Shown piece by piece: positions 49,652-58,631 of a stretch of 64,000 nucleotides of DNA (its first letter is position 1; each line of letters begins with the position of its first letter). Made by a program: the position numbers and the translations under genes. The notes under the pieces are model-generated. The model was not told the origin of the DNA and made no database searches. It saw nothing but the letters and a program-made list of their open reading frames with translations. This DNA comes from Bacillota bacterium (lineage in GTDB: Bacteria > Bacillota > SHA-98 > UBA4971), in assembly GCA_012842395.1 (NCBI GenBank), contig DUSX01000003.1, forward strand, positions 1 to 64,000. Direction: 5' to 3'.

Positions 49652-50599
49652 ATGGCGACGCGATATGACGCGGGGCGCGGCGATGGGATGGTGACGCGAC
49701 GCGGCGCGGCGCGCGGCGAGGTTCTCGCGGGGTCGTTCCACGTTCGGGCCCGCCAGATGCGTAGATGGCGCGCGTTTGCGGGCAAAGTGAAGGTCGTTGG
49801 GGTCTATGTTGTCGCGATGCTTGTCGCCGTCGTTACCTTGGCACCATTCGCCTTCACCATATCCGCATCGTTCAAAACCCTTTCCGAGGTCCTTGATTGG
49901 CCCCCGTCATTCATTCCTTCAAGGTTCACCTTGGACAACTACAGAGCGGTATGGACGATCTCACCCCTATTCCCGAGATGGCTCTTGAACAGCGCGCTTG
50001 CGTCCGGGATCACGGTATTGACGAACGTGTTCTTCTGTTCACTTGCCGGCTACGCATTCGCGCGCCTGCGCTTCCCAGGGCGGGACGCGATATTCATGGC
50101 GACCCTCGGCACCCTCATGATTCCCAGCCAGATCACGCTCATCCCGCGCTATATCATCGTTCACCGCCTGGGGCTCATTGACTCTCTTGCCGGCCTTGTC
50201 CTACCAGACGTGGCGCGTGTCTTTGGCGTGTTTCTGATGGTCCAATTCATACGAGCCATTCCGAAGGAACTCGAAGAGGCTGCGAAGATCGACGGGTGCT
50301 CGCGGTTCGCCACGTACGTCCACGTCGTGTTGCCGCTCTGCAGGCCCGTGATCGCGGCGCTTGCTATCTTTACGTTCCAAGGGACGTGGAACGACTTTAC
50401 CTGGCCCCTTGTGGTGTTGAATTCTCCTGAGAATTTCACCCTCGCTCTCGGCCTGAATTACCTTCGCGGGCAGTATTACACCTTCTGGCACCTGGTGCTG
50501 ACAGGGTCGCTCTTCAACATCGTTCCGATGCTTATCATCTTCCTCGTCTTCCAGCGGTATTTCGTACAAGGCATCACCATGTCAGGGCTCCGAAGCTAA
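49652..50599 (+). CDS. Sugar ABC transporter permease 2 (MalG-like)
   Basis: A 315-residue permease. After a 45-residue Arg-rich cytosolic tail it has APFAFTISASFKTLSEV, FIPSRFTLDNYRAVW and the EAA loop EEAAKIDGCSRFATYVHVVLPLCRPV, with the end YFVQGITMSGLRS typical of MalG-like proteins. GGAGGAGGTGTAAGG sets ATG 49652. It pairs with permease 1 to form the channel for the phosphorylase substrate. Confidence 0.94.
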   Translation: MATRYDAGRGDGMVTRRGAARGEVLAGSFHVRARQMRRWRAFAGKVKVVGVYVVAMLVAVVTLAPFAFTISASFKTLSEVLDWPPSFIPSRFTLDNYRAVWTISPLFPRWLLNSALASGITVLTNVFFCSLAGYAFARLRFPGRDAIFMATLGTLMIPSQITLIPRYIIVHRLGLIDSLAGLVLPDVARVFGVFLMVQFIRAIPKELEEAAKIDGCSRFATYVHVVLPLCRPVIAALAIFTFQGTWNDFTWPLVVLNSPENFTLALGLNYLRGQYYTFWHLVLTGSLFNIVPMLIIFLVFQRYFVQGITMSGLRS

Positions 50600-50621
50600 G
50601 GGGGAGGGGAGGGGGAGGGGG
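50600..50621 (+). other. G-quadruplex motif directly behind the permease stop
   Basis: Four runs of four to five G separated by single A bases start one base after the TAA of permease 2. This meets the standard G-quadruplex pattern with minimal loops and is likely stable as RNA or on the plus DNA strand. It lies at the end of the sugar operon, about 235 bases from the convergent hom gene. Confidence 0.75.
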
Positions 50622-50856
50622 CCAAGGGCAGCAGCCTGCACGGGACGACCACCCCAGGAACGCCTAGGAATGCCGAACCGAATGCGGGAGAGGCGAACTC
50701 CGGTCGCTCGCTTCAGGCCGCCCCGTCCCTCAGTCTGTGTGTGGTGGGCGCCATCTATGAGCCCGCCCCCGGTACGAGCCTGTGGTGTGAGCCTGCGGTG
50801 CTAGCCTGCGGCGCTTCGAAAGGACACGAGCCTGCCGGGCGCCAGCGCCGTCTCGC

Positions 50857-52203
50857 CTAGCGTTCGGCGGCGTCCTCCCCTTGACCGCTGGCCTGGATTC
50901 CCCCCGCCTCGACTCGGATGACGCTGGAGACCTCCTTGACCACCGGGAGCGTCCGGATGGACGCCAATGCGGAACGCAAATTCATCTCCTTCACGAAGTG
51001 TGTTATGAAGACGAGTCCAACCACGGGTGAGCCGGTTCCCTTTTGAATCACTGATTCAAGGCTCACGTGGTTGTCTCCGAAGGCCTTTGCGATCATCGCC
51101 AGCACGCCTGGCCTGTCCACGACCTGCAGCCGGATATAGTAGCGGGTTTCGATGTCCTCCATTCGTTTCACGTTGAGTCGGCCGCCCCAGGGCTTAAAGA
51201 CCTCAGGGCGGTAGTGGCGGCCATTGTGGGAGAGCCCCCGCGCCACGTCCATGATGTCGGCTATCACGGCGCTCGCCGTCGGACCCGCGCCAGCTCCTCT
51301 TCCATAGAACATGAGACTGCCGACTGCATTCCCGCGCACGAATATCGCATTGAACGAATCACTGACAGATGCGAGCGGGTGCCAAGTCGGAACGAAGGTG
51401 GGATGGACCCTCACCTGAAGACCCTCGCCGTCCAGCTTCGCGATGGCGAGCAACTTGATCTCGTATCCGAGCTCTCTCGCATACTGGATGTCAGTCTTGG
51501 AGACTCTGCCGATGCCCTCGGTGTAAACCTGCGCCGGATCTACCTCAACGCCGAAGCCCACCGACGCGAGGATCGCGAGTTTGTAGGCGGCGTCCAACCC
51601 ATCTACGTCCGACGAGGGATCGCGCTCGGCGTACCCTTTTTGCTGGGCATCAGCAAGCGCCTCTTCGAACTCCCAGCCCTCGCGGGCCATCCTGGTAAGG
51701 ATGTAGTTCGTCGTGCCGTTGACGATACCGCTGATCTCGCTTATGCGGTTGGAGGCGAGACACTCGTCGAGCGCTTTGATAATGGGAATTCCCGCAGCTA
51801 CGCTGCCTTCAAACCGAAAGGCAACGCGTGTGCGTTCCGCCATCTCCCATATCTCGCCCCCGTGTTTAGCGACAAGCTCTTTATTGGCGGTGACAACGTG
51901 TTTGCCCCTGGCCAGGGCGGACAACACATACTCCCTGGCCGGATTCACGCCCCCCATGACCTCCACCACGACGTCGATCTCGTCGTCTTCGAGAACCTCG
52001 CGGGCCTCTGTGGTCAGCATGTGGGGCTCAAGTCGCACAGAGCGTGGTTTGGCGACATCATTGACCAGGACCTTCTTGACCACTATGGGCACCCCGAGCT
52101 TCCTTGCGATGTCGTCATGGTTCTCGGCCAGCACCCGCACCACGCCGCCCCCGACGGTCCCGCATCCGAGCACTCCTATCCTGACTGCGTGCATTTGGTT
52201 CAT
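50857..52203 (-). CDS. hom: Homoserine dehydrogenase with ACT domain
   Basis: A 448-residue enzyme that reduces aspartate semialdehyde to homoserine for threonine and methionine synthesis. The NAD(P)-binding start is IGVLGCGTVGGGVVRVL. The catalytic domain has HVVTANKELVAKHGGE, GIVNGTTNYILTRM and AERDPSSDVDGLDAAYKLAILA. The C-terminal ACT domain (about 355-430, YYIRLQVVDRPGVLAMIAKAFGDN) is for feedback by threonine. GGAGGT seven bases before ATG 52203 sets the start; the frame reaches 52479. A good promoter lies 70-100 bases upstream. No thrB/thrC or asd gene follows. Confidence 0.96.
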   Translation of the reverse strand: MNQMHAVRIGVLGCGTVGGGVVRVLAENHDDIARKLGVPIVVKKVLVNDVAKPRSVRLEPHMLTTEAREVLEDDEIDVVVEVMGGVNPAREYVLSALARGKHVVTANKELVAKHGGEIWEMAERTRVAFRFEGSVAAGIPIIKALDECLASNRISEISGIVNGTTNYILTRMAREGWEFEEALADAQQKGYAERDPSSDVDGLDAAYKLAILASVGFGVEVDPAQVYTEGIGRVSKTDIQYARELGYEIKLLAIAKLDGEGLQVRVHPTFVPTWHPLASVSDSFNAIFVRGNAVGSLMFYGRGAGAGPTASAVIADIMDVARGLSHNGRHYRPEVFKPWGGRLNVKRMEDIETRYYIRLQVVDRPGVLAMIAKAFGDNHVSLESVIQKGTGSPVVGLVFITHFVKEMNLRSALASIRTLPVVKEVSSVIRVEAGGIQASGQGEDAAER

Positions 52204-52273
52204 CGTGATACCTCCCTGTGCGGCCTTGGGAAGGGAAGGCGGCTCTTCCCTGGAACCAGCATACATTTTCTCT

Positions 52274-52302
52274 AATGTAAAGCACTTTCTTAGCGGCGTC
52301 AA
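52274..52302 (-). promoter_or_regulatory. Sigma-A promoter of hom
   Basis: On the minus strand TTGACG (52302-52297) and TACATT (52279-52274) are separated by 17 bases. The start would be near 52267, leaving a 65-base leader before ATG 52203. The AT-rich element contrasts with its surroundings. Confidence 0.6.
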
Positions 52303-52933
52303 CAAGGAGTTGTCGAGCGACAGCCAAGTAGGAGGCGTGCTACGCGTGTGGATGCGGTACATGAAGCCGGGGTGGCACGTGTGAGGCAGGAAGTCACGCG
52401 GGGTGGGAGAGAGGAGGCCGGTGGGTACGCAAGTTGCGCGCAGGGCTGCCCGCCTTGCCCTTCGGACACGGCGCGCCATGCAGGGAGTCGGTGACGCCGG
52501 GACAGGTGACGGACATCAGTCGACCGTCCGCAAGCGTGGCAAAGGGAATTCATCAGGAGAGACCCCTGGCGGACGGCACTCGTCCCCGGCATAGGTGAGG
52601 TGTGCGGAACGCATCACGGGGGACGCGTGATGTAGGCAATGGATAGAAGAGGAAGGGTGACCCACATGACCGATTGGCTCCGGACGCGTGACGCCCGGAA
52701 CGAGAAGAGCGTGAGAGTTGGCGTGGGTCACCCGTCCCTCTGCGAATGTGACGTGGGGAATAGTAACGTCCCGCACGAGTGGTGCATGTCACTCGACCGC
52801 CCTTGGGAGTGACACAAAGACCACATGTGTCCAGCCACTTGGCAACCAAGCTGCATTCTCACGAAACGCGGTGCGAGCTTACCCAAAGATGCTGTCCACT
52901 CTGCTGTATCTGCTGCGGCCTGCCCGCCACGGC
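52303..52933. other. Gene-free stretch with paired palindromes
   Basis: No gene was supported. CATCACG (52612-52618) pairs with CGTGATG (52626-52632). GGGTGACCCAC (52655-52665) pairs perfectly with GTGGGTCACCC (52723-52733). GGACGCGTGA occurs twice, at 52621 and 52682. The block looks like a decayed small mobile element or a structured regulatory region, but no target-site duplication was recognised. Confidence 0.5.
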
Positions 52934-53191
52934 TTACTCATCAGCAACTATGGTGATCTCGAACACGTGCCTCGCGGGGTCGAACCCGCATGCCTCGACG
53001 GTTCCCGACACGGGACACACGACACGGCCGCCGAAATCGGGCGCGACCCCAAGGTCCTGGCCCCGGCGAACGCGATCGCCGGGGCGTACCCGTGTTCCCC
53101 CAGTGGCTTCGACGGCCACGGTCACGACACGCGAGCCTTCCTCGCACTGCCGGCCGTGCTGCTGTTTCGAACCTTCCCCGTCCGGAGACAT
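52934..53191 (-). CDS. Small barrel-sandwich (lipoyl/biotinyl-like) protein
   Basis: An 85-residue protein. The core VTVAVEATGGTRVRPGDRVRRGQDLGVAPDFGGRVVCPVSGTVEAC resembles the barrel-sandwich hybrid fold of biotinyl/lipoyl domains and the N-terminal domain of RnfC-type proteins. Signs are the G-x-x-V-xx-GD-x-V-xx-GQ turn followed by a V-x-x-PVSGTV strand. The modified Lys of carrier domains is absent, so it is probably not lipoylated. AAAGGAG nine bases before ATG 53191 supports translation. It follows phoA in the same direction by 127 bases. Function is unknown. Confidence 0.65.
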   Translation of the reverse strand: MSPDGEGSKQQHGRQCEEGSRVVTVAVEATGGTRVRPGDRVRRGQDLGVAPDFGGRVVCPVSGTVEACGFDPARHVFEITIVADE

Positions 53192-53318
53192 GCCACCATG
53201 CTCCTTTCACGTTCCGCGCGGCCTGCCCGGGGCGGAAGTATGAAGACACACATGCCTCGCGTGCAGCGCAAGTGCGGACGTGCGTTGGTTGGCCTCCCTA
53301 TGTGCCCCTGCGAGTCGC

Positions 53319-54731
53319 CTACTTGCCAACCGTCCCAGGAAACTCGACTCCTGCTGCGGCGGCGACTTTGCCTGCGATCTCAGTATTGTCGATGACCCCG
53401 GAGAACGCACCGGCACCGGGTCCAAAGGCGTACAGAGGCACAGGGTTTCCGGTGTGGCCTCCTGTCTCGCTCTTGAGCTGGACCTGCGGCGAGACGATGC
53501 CCATGTTGAGCCGCGCGGCGATCACCGCTCCTATCGCATATCCGACTTGATACGAAGCTCGCCCGCTCATGGATTGGACAAGCCGGATCTCGTCGTCACT
53601 GAGGTCCTTTATGCCTGCGAACTCCTCGAATACCCTGGCGATGCTCTCCGGCGAGAACTTGCCGTCGGCGCCGGTCTCCAGCTTCAACGCCATGAACTCT
53701 GGCGATACCTTGATAGTGCCCAGGGATTCATAGTCGAGCGGTTCGGTGGCTGAGAACCCCATCGTATCATGGTCTGCGGTCACTATCACAAGGGTGTCAC
53801 CGGACTCCTTCGCGAACTCGTGCACGAGCTCTACAGCTTTGGCGAAATCGGCTATCTCTGCGACCACGCCGGGAACGTCGCCCGCGTGCGCAGCATGGTC
53901 AATGCGCGAGCCCTCGATCATGAGGAAGAACCCGTCACTCGCTGTCTTGAGTACCTCAAGGGCCTTCGCGGTCATGTCGGCGAGTGAAGGTTCCTGGGTC
54001 CCGAGGTAAACGCGGTCTTTCTGGTAGTTCATGTACGAGGGGTGGAAAAGGCCGAGCACCTTTGCCCCGCCGCCGGCTGGCACGGCCGAGAGCTCATCTT
54101 TCGTAGTCACGACGGCATACCCCTTGGCCGCAGCCTCAGCCATGATGTCGCGGCCGTCCTTACGCTTTCCGTCACCCTTGCCCGAAGGCAGGTATTGGTC
54201 TCGCCCGCCCCCGAGCAGAACGTCTATCCCAGAATCAAAGAGCTGTGCTGCGATCTCCTGGGAGCCGCCGCGGGTGCCCCAATGTGCGCCGAAAGCCGCG
54301 GGGGTCGCGTCGTAGATCGTGTTGGTGACAACGAGTCCCGTGGCTTTACCCGCTGCCCGCATGGCTTCCAGGATGGTTGGAACCACGGTGCCGTCAGGCA
54401 GGACGGATATCATCCCGTTATTCGTTTTGTGCCCCGTGGCTATTGCTGTCGCTGCTGCGGCGGAGTCCGTCACTGTGTTATTGAGGGAGTGCGTTGTCAC
54501 TATGGCGACGTTCGGGAACGTTTCGAAAGGAAACCGACCGTCCGGGCCCAGAAGCGCGTTTCTTGAGACCTGAAGCGCACCAAAACCCATTCCATCGCCG
54601 ATGCACAGGATGACGTTCTTCGCCTGAGACGCGTTGGCACCCGGTTCCCCGGAGGCAGCAAACACCACCGACCCAAACAACGCGACGAGAGCGACGGTAA
54701 CCAGCACCTTGAGAAAACCGCTTCTTCTCAC
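53319..54731 (-). CDS. phoA: Alkaline phosphatase (PhoA family), exported
   Basis: A 470-residue phosphomonoesterase. The signal peptide (MRRSGFLKVLVTVALVALFGSVVFA) is followed by NVILCIGDGMGFGALQVSRNA (metal Asp), the nucleophile region NNTVTDSAAAATAIATGHKTNNG, MIEGSRIDHAAHAGD, VTADHDTMGF and a metal His in SETGGHTGNPVPLYAFGPGA. It acts in the periplasm or cell envelope to release phosphate. GTG 54731 with GGAGGTG upstream replaces the longer frame to 54827. No Pho box was recognised. Confidence 0.94.
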   Translation of the reverse strand: MRRSGFLKVLVTVALVALFGSVVFAASGEPGANASQAKNVILCIGDGMGFGALQVSRNALLGPDGRFPFETFPNVAIVTTHSLNNTVTDSAAAATAIATGHKTNNGMISVLPDGTVVPTILEAMRAAGKATGLVVTNTIYDATPAAFGAHWGTRGGSQEIAAQLFDSGIDVLLGGGRDQYLPSGKGDGKRKDGRDIMAEAAAKGYAVVTTKDELSAVPAGGGAKVLGLFHPSYMNYQKDRVYLGTQEPSLADMTAKALEVLKTASDGFFLMIEGSRIDHAAHAGDVPGVVAEIADFAKAVELVHEFAKESGDTLVIVTADHDTMGFSATEPLDYESLGTIKVSPEFMALKLETGADGKFSPESIARVFEEFAGIKDLSDDEIRLVQSMSGRASYQVGYAIGAVIAARLNMGIVSPQVQLKSETGGHTGNPVPLYAFGPGAGAFSGVIDNTEIAGKVAAAAGVEFPGTVGK

Positions 54732-55039
54732 ACCAACACACCTCCAGCCGTCTAGTTGGATTGTCATAAGTCCGCGCTGCCTTTCGGCGCGCAAGCCCTG
54801 GCCGGAGTTGCCGGGCTCACCATCCATGGACCGGGCGTTTGCCCTGCAACGTGTGTTGTTGAAGACTGGCAGATGGGGGAGCTAGATCCTCCACGTCCGG
54901 TCGTGGAATCACCCGCGACCCCAGTGCGCTCGGGAACAGAGACGAAGACTTCGCGGGCACCGCGCTTGGTCCGCGCGAGGATGGCCCGCCATGCGCTGCA
55001 TGTCCCCGGACTCGCGCACCGAACGCCAGCAGCCGGACA
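54732..55039. other. Intergenic stretch between phoA and the DUF421 gene
   Basis: No gene, repeat or clear promoter was found. It should contain the phoA promoter on the minus strand. Confidence 0.4.
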
Positions 55040-55777
55040 TTATCTATTCTGCGCGGGCGGCTCTTCCCCTGCCGACGCGGACCCTGGTTTTGGACGATCG
55101 TCATACTGATCCACGTACAGCTCGCCCTTTGTGTTGAGCATCGCAAGCATTACATCGCCGGGCTCGAGGCCCATGAGCGCGAGCTTGCCTCGCAGCCAGC
55201 CCTCCGATAATCTGTTCTTGTCGAGGTTCGCCGAGATGATTTGTCCCTGGAGGATCAGTACCGACCCGAGTCCCTCGTAGGTTGTGGGGATACCGAGGTC
55301 TGCTGGGGTGAGCGGCCTTTTCTGCGATTTCGGAAGCACGCTCAGCCTGCCGCTTGGTTCGAGGACAGCGAACTCGACGTCGGCGATGTCGAAGATGCTC
55401 TTGAGACGGAGGCGCGCCATGAGCTCGTCAAGAGTGATGTTGACCCGTCGGAGGTTGCACTCAAGAACCTTGCCGTTCTCAATGAGGGTGACGGATGAGC
55501 CCACGAGGAGTCTGCGCACAGCTCTCCACCGCACTGCGGCGGCTGACGTGAGGTACGCTAGGCACGCGAACGTCATCATGGCGACGAACGTGTTGAGAAC
55601 GTTGAGCTCGGTGTTGTAAGCCAGCGCCGCGGCCATCGACCCTAGGGCGATCCGGGCGGCGAGGGTAAGATGGGACGTCGGCCATATGGTGTGGCGCCCG
55701 GAGATGTGGGTTGCCACCAGAAGCCTGAAGAACGCAATAGCCGAGCGGGCGATCGATACGAGGACGGGCTGCTGCAC
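55040..55777 (-). CDS. DUF421 (YetF/YcaP-like) membrane protein
   Basis: A 245-residue protein. The N-terminal hydrophobic part has about three helices (ARSAIAFFRLLVATHISGR, ALGSMAAALAYNTELNVLNTFVAMMTFACLAYLTSA), followed by the DUF421 domain: LLVGSSVTLIENGKVLECNLRRVNITLDELMARLRLKSIFDIADVEFAVLEPSGRLSVL. DUF421 proteins occur in many spore formers and have no established biochemical role. GGAGGT before GTG 55777 is preferred to GTG 55816. Confidence 0.88.
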   Translation of the reverse strand: MQQPVLVSIARSAIAFFRLLVATHISGRHTIWPTSHLTLAARIALGSMAAALAYNTELNVLNTFVAMMTFACLAYLTSAAAVRWRAVRRLLVGSSVTLIENGKVLECNLRRVNITLDELMARLRLKSIFDIADVEFAVLEPSGRLSVLPKSQKRPLTPADLGIPTTYEGLGSVLILQGQIISANLDKNRLSEGWLRGKLALMGLEPGDVMLAMLNTKGELYVDQYDDRPKPGSASAGEEPPAQNR

Positions 55778-56055
55778 GGTGACCTCCGGAAGCGGACGGG
55801 TTCTCTGCTCTGGCACGCTCCGTACAGTCTTATAGTCTCTGGGAAACAGCCGGGCCTATGCGCGAGCTCTGTATGAGCGCAACAGAGCACCGCGTCACGA
55901 ATAACCCGGCCTCATGGATCGTCGAAAACTAACGGAGGACGTCAGCTGGCTTCGAGTCAGCTTCGAACGCGAGTTCGGGTTGAGCCCAGGCTGCCTCGCC
56001 TCCGCGCTCGCCTCCGCGGGTGGGCGGACGCGCAGGATCCTAGAGGAGAGGGGAG

Positions 56056-56850
56056 ATGCGAATGGACCAGGCAGGCGGCGTGGCCGTCAAAGTTCGCGAC
56101 CTCGTGGTGCAGTATGGCTCTGTCGTGGCCGTGGACGGCCTGTCGTTCGAGGTCAGGCGCGGCGAGGTATACGGGCTCCTGGGGCCGAACGGCGCTGGCA
56201 AGAGCAGCACCATCAAGACTCTCGTGGGGCTCGTGGAGCCGAGATCAGGAGAGGTGAGCGTCTTCGGGCACCCCCGCAGTGACGAGATGACCGTGAAGGG
56301 CTTGATCGGCTACGTGCCCGAGGACGTCCTCCTGTTCGATTCCTTGACACCGCGAGAGTTCCTAGAGTTCATAGCGTCCGTGCGGCGGCTGCCGGCCGCC
56401 GAGGCGAACGGCAGGGTGGAACAGATGGTCAAAGCGTTCCGGCTCGAATCGCACTTCGACAGCCCCATTGCTACGCTCTCGCTCGGAACGAAACAGAAGG
56501 TTGCCGTTATGGCGGCGCTCTTGCATGATCCGCCGCTCCTCATCTTGGACGAGCCGCTCAACGGGCTGGACGCGCGCACCTCCCGCATTCTCAAAGAGCT
56601 CGTAAGCTTGCACGCGCGCAAGGGCGGCGCGGCCATCTTCTGCACGCACATCATGGAGGTGGCGGAGCGCTTGTGCACGCGGGTGGGCATAGTGAACCAC
56701 GGCCGGATGGTCGGTGAGGGAACCATCGATGAGCTGCGGGCGCTCGTTCATGCGGACGAGTCGCTCGAGAACATCTTTCTCAAGGTGACGGCAGAGGAGG
56801 CCGGCATCGACGAAACCATAAGGGCGCTCGAAGGCGAGGGAAACGGTTGA
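56056..56850 (+). CDS. ABC transporter ATP-binding protein
   Basis: A 264-residue ATPase of the ABC-2/DrrA type: Walker A GPNGAGKSS, Q-loop region GYVPEDVLLFDSLTPREFLEF, Walker B LLILDEPLNGLDA and switch His in FCTHIME. The signature motif is LSLGTKQK instead of LSGGQ, a variant that still fits the family. The start is either ATG 56056 or ATG 56062, with GAGGGGAG just upstream. It overlaps the permease gene by four bases, so the two form one exporter of unknown substrate. Confidence 0.92.
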   Translation: MRMDQAGGVAVKVRDLVVQYGSVVAVDGLSFEVRRGEVYGLLGPNGAGKSSTIKTLVGLVEPRSGEVSVFGHPRSDEMTVKGLIGYVPEDVLLFDSLTPREFLEFIASVRRLPAAEANGRVEQMVKAFRLESHFDSPIATLSLGTKQKVAVMAALLHDPPLLILDEPLNGLDARTSRILKELVSLHARKGGAAIFCTHIMEVAERLCTRVGIVNHGRMVGEGTIDELRALVHADESLENIFLKVTAEEAGIDETIRALEGEGNG

Positions 56851-58631
56851 GGACGGAACAAGAAGTCTCGCATGCCTCAAGGCGTCTTGCTGATCTGTGG
56901 CGCATATCGGGCCTTGTGTACAGGGAGGCGATGTTCCAGAGCCTTTACGTGCTGAAGCGTGGGGGTCAGCTTCCTGAGACCAAAGCACCAGGCGACTTCA
57001 GGCGCTTCATGACCCAGGGCGCCATTGTGATGAAAGTCTTTCTGTGCATCTTCCTCGCAGGCACCGCAGTGGGTGCGGTCTTGGCGGTTGAAAAAGCCTC
57101 GTTCCCCGGGGTGACCCCCGCTGTGGCCATGGCCGTTGTTGTAGGTATCTTCGTGCTCTCTGTCATGTTCATTATCACCGTAATGGCCATTGACGTGGTA
57201 ACGGGGTTCGTCGCCGCAAAGGCCGTGCAAACGCTCGTAGCCCTCCCCATGTCGCGACGCGAGGTGGCCACCACGGCCCTTCTGGGCTTTCTCCGGATCT
57301 TTGACGCCCCGCTGGTCACGGGCGTCGTTGCGTTTGCTGTCGCGCACGCCGTTCTGACACGTTCTGTTTTAGGGGCCATGGCATATGCCGTGGGTGTGGC
57401 GACCGCAGAAGCCTTTGCGGTAGTCCTTGCGCTTTCGCTAGCAGAGCTTTTTTATGCGAGGGTGTTCAACCGCGCGGGGTCCGGTCTCCAAAGCGCGGCG
57501 AGGGCATTGTACCTTCTTGTGTCCATTATGCCCGGGGTCGGGATGTACCTTCTATTCAGCTATCAGGCTTCCGCAGGCAAGGCGGTGCTCTCCGCTGTGG
57601 CTGCCCACCCGGGGCTTGGGGTCGCGCTAATGTTCATTTACCCTGTGTCCTTCGGCTTCGTGGTCGCGGTTGCTTCCGGCGTGCAAGGGGCCTCACATGC
57701 CATGCTGGTGGGCTCGGGATTAGCCTGCCTTGTGTACGTCGGCATCGCGGTCTTGAGCCTTCGGTGGGCTGCGCAGCGGCTCAGCGCACGGGCGCTCAAC
57801 AGCGAGGTTCCTGGCATGGGCGCCGGGTGGCGGCTGTCTCCAACGGGGGCGGGTGCGAGAAGCTTCAGATTGAAGATCGTGGCGCCGTGGCTTGGCGTCC
57901 TCGTCAAGGACATGCGTATCGTGTTTAGGTCGCCATCTGAGGCCGCGTTGCTCCTCATGCCTGCCGCGGCCGTGGTCCCGTGGGCCATCACGATGGGTTC
58001 TCGCGGCCGGCTTGCGGTGGGTGCTCCTGACCTCGCCACATTCCTGGGGCTCATGGCCGTCACCGCCGTCCCCGCGCTCGTTAACGTGGAAGCGATCGGG
58101 TACACTTACTTGAAGACACTTCCCGTAAAGGCGCGGTGGAGCCTCGCAGCAAAGGCAGCTGTCGCGACCACCACTTACGTTGCATCGGTCATCGTATTGC
58201 TGGTGGTATCGATTCTGGTTGGGCGAGGCGAGGCCGACCAGATCGCTGTGTTTGGCGCATCCGGGGTCATGCCCACAGCCGCGGGCTCGCTGGTGACAGG
58301 TTTCGCGCTGTCATGGCGACCGGGCCGTGCTGGTCGGGGCGGTGGCCGCGCGGCCCGTCCTGACCGACCCCATCGCCGACCTCATCGTAGTGCTGACAGC
58401 CGCCCCGGTCTCCATCGCGGCCCGAGACTGAGGGTAAGCCCGTTTACGTCTCCGTGGGCCTACCTCAAGGCCGTCGCCAGCGGTGGACTAGTCATAGCAG
58501 TGCCTCATGTGGCCGCGCGAATCGGGCGGGCGGCCCTCGGGCTTCCGCAGCTGCCGACGTATTTCATCCTGGGCCTTCTTGAGTTCGGCCTTGTCGCCGC
58601 AACGACGCTCTTGCGACCGCGCGCAGACTAG
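56847..58631 (+). CDS. ABC-2-type permease with a locally shifted frame
   Basis: A 594-residue membrane protein with about ten to twelve hydrophobic segments, coupled to the ATPase before it (TTG 56847 overlaps its stop). Between about 58311 and 58435 the frame reads [19 protein letters not shown] and similar Arg/Pro-rich sequence. In the +1 frame the same bases read [19 protein letters not shown] then [19 protein letters not shown] with nearly every third codon base G or C. This suggests two compensating single-base shifts, real or from sequencing. The helix [20 protein letters not shown] and the end return to frame 0. The stop overlaps the convergent ackA stop by four bases. Confidence 0.85.
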   Translation: MRTEQEVSHASRRLADLWRISGLVYREAMFQSLYVLKRGGQLPETKAPGDFRRFMTQGAIVMKVFLCIFLAGTAVGAVLAVEKASFPGVTPAVAMAVVVGIFVLSVMFIITVMAIDVVTGFVAAKAVQTLVALPMSRREVATTALLGFLRIFDAPLVTGVVAFAVAHAVLTRSVLGAMAYAVGVATAEAFAVVLALSLAELFYARVFNRAGSGLQSAARALYLLVSIMPGVGMYLLFSYQASAGKAVLSAVAAHPGLGVALMFIYPVSFGFVVAVASGVQGASHAMLVGSGLACLVYVGIAVLSLRWAAQRLSARALNSEVPGMGAGWRLSPTGAGARSFRLKIVAPWLGVLVKDMRIVFRSPSEAALLLMPAAAVVPWAITMGSRGRLAVGAPDLATFLGLMAVTAVPALVNVEAIGYTYLKTLPVKARWSLAAKAAVATTTYVASVIVLLVVSILVGRGEADQIAVFGASGVMPTAAGSLVTGFALSWRPGRAGRGGGRAARPDRPHRRPHRSADSRPGLHRGPRLRVSPFTSPWAYLKAVASGGLVIAVPHVAARIGRAALGLPQLPTYFILGLLEFGLVAATTLLRPRAD

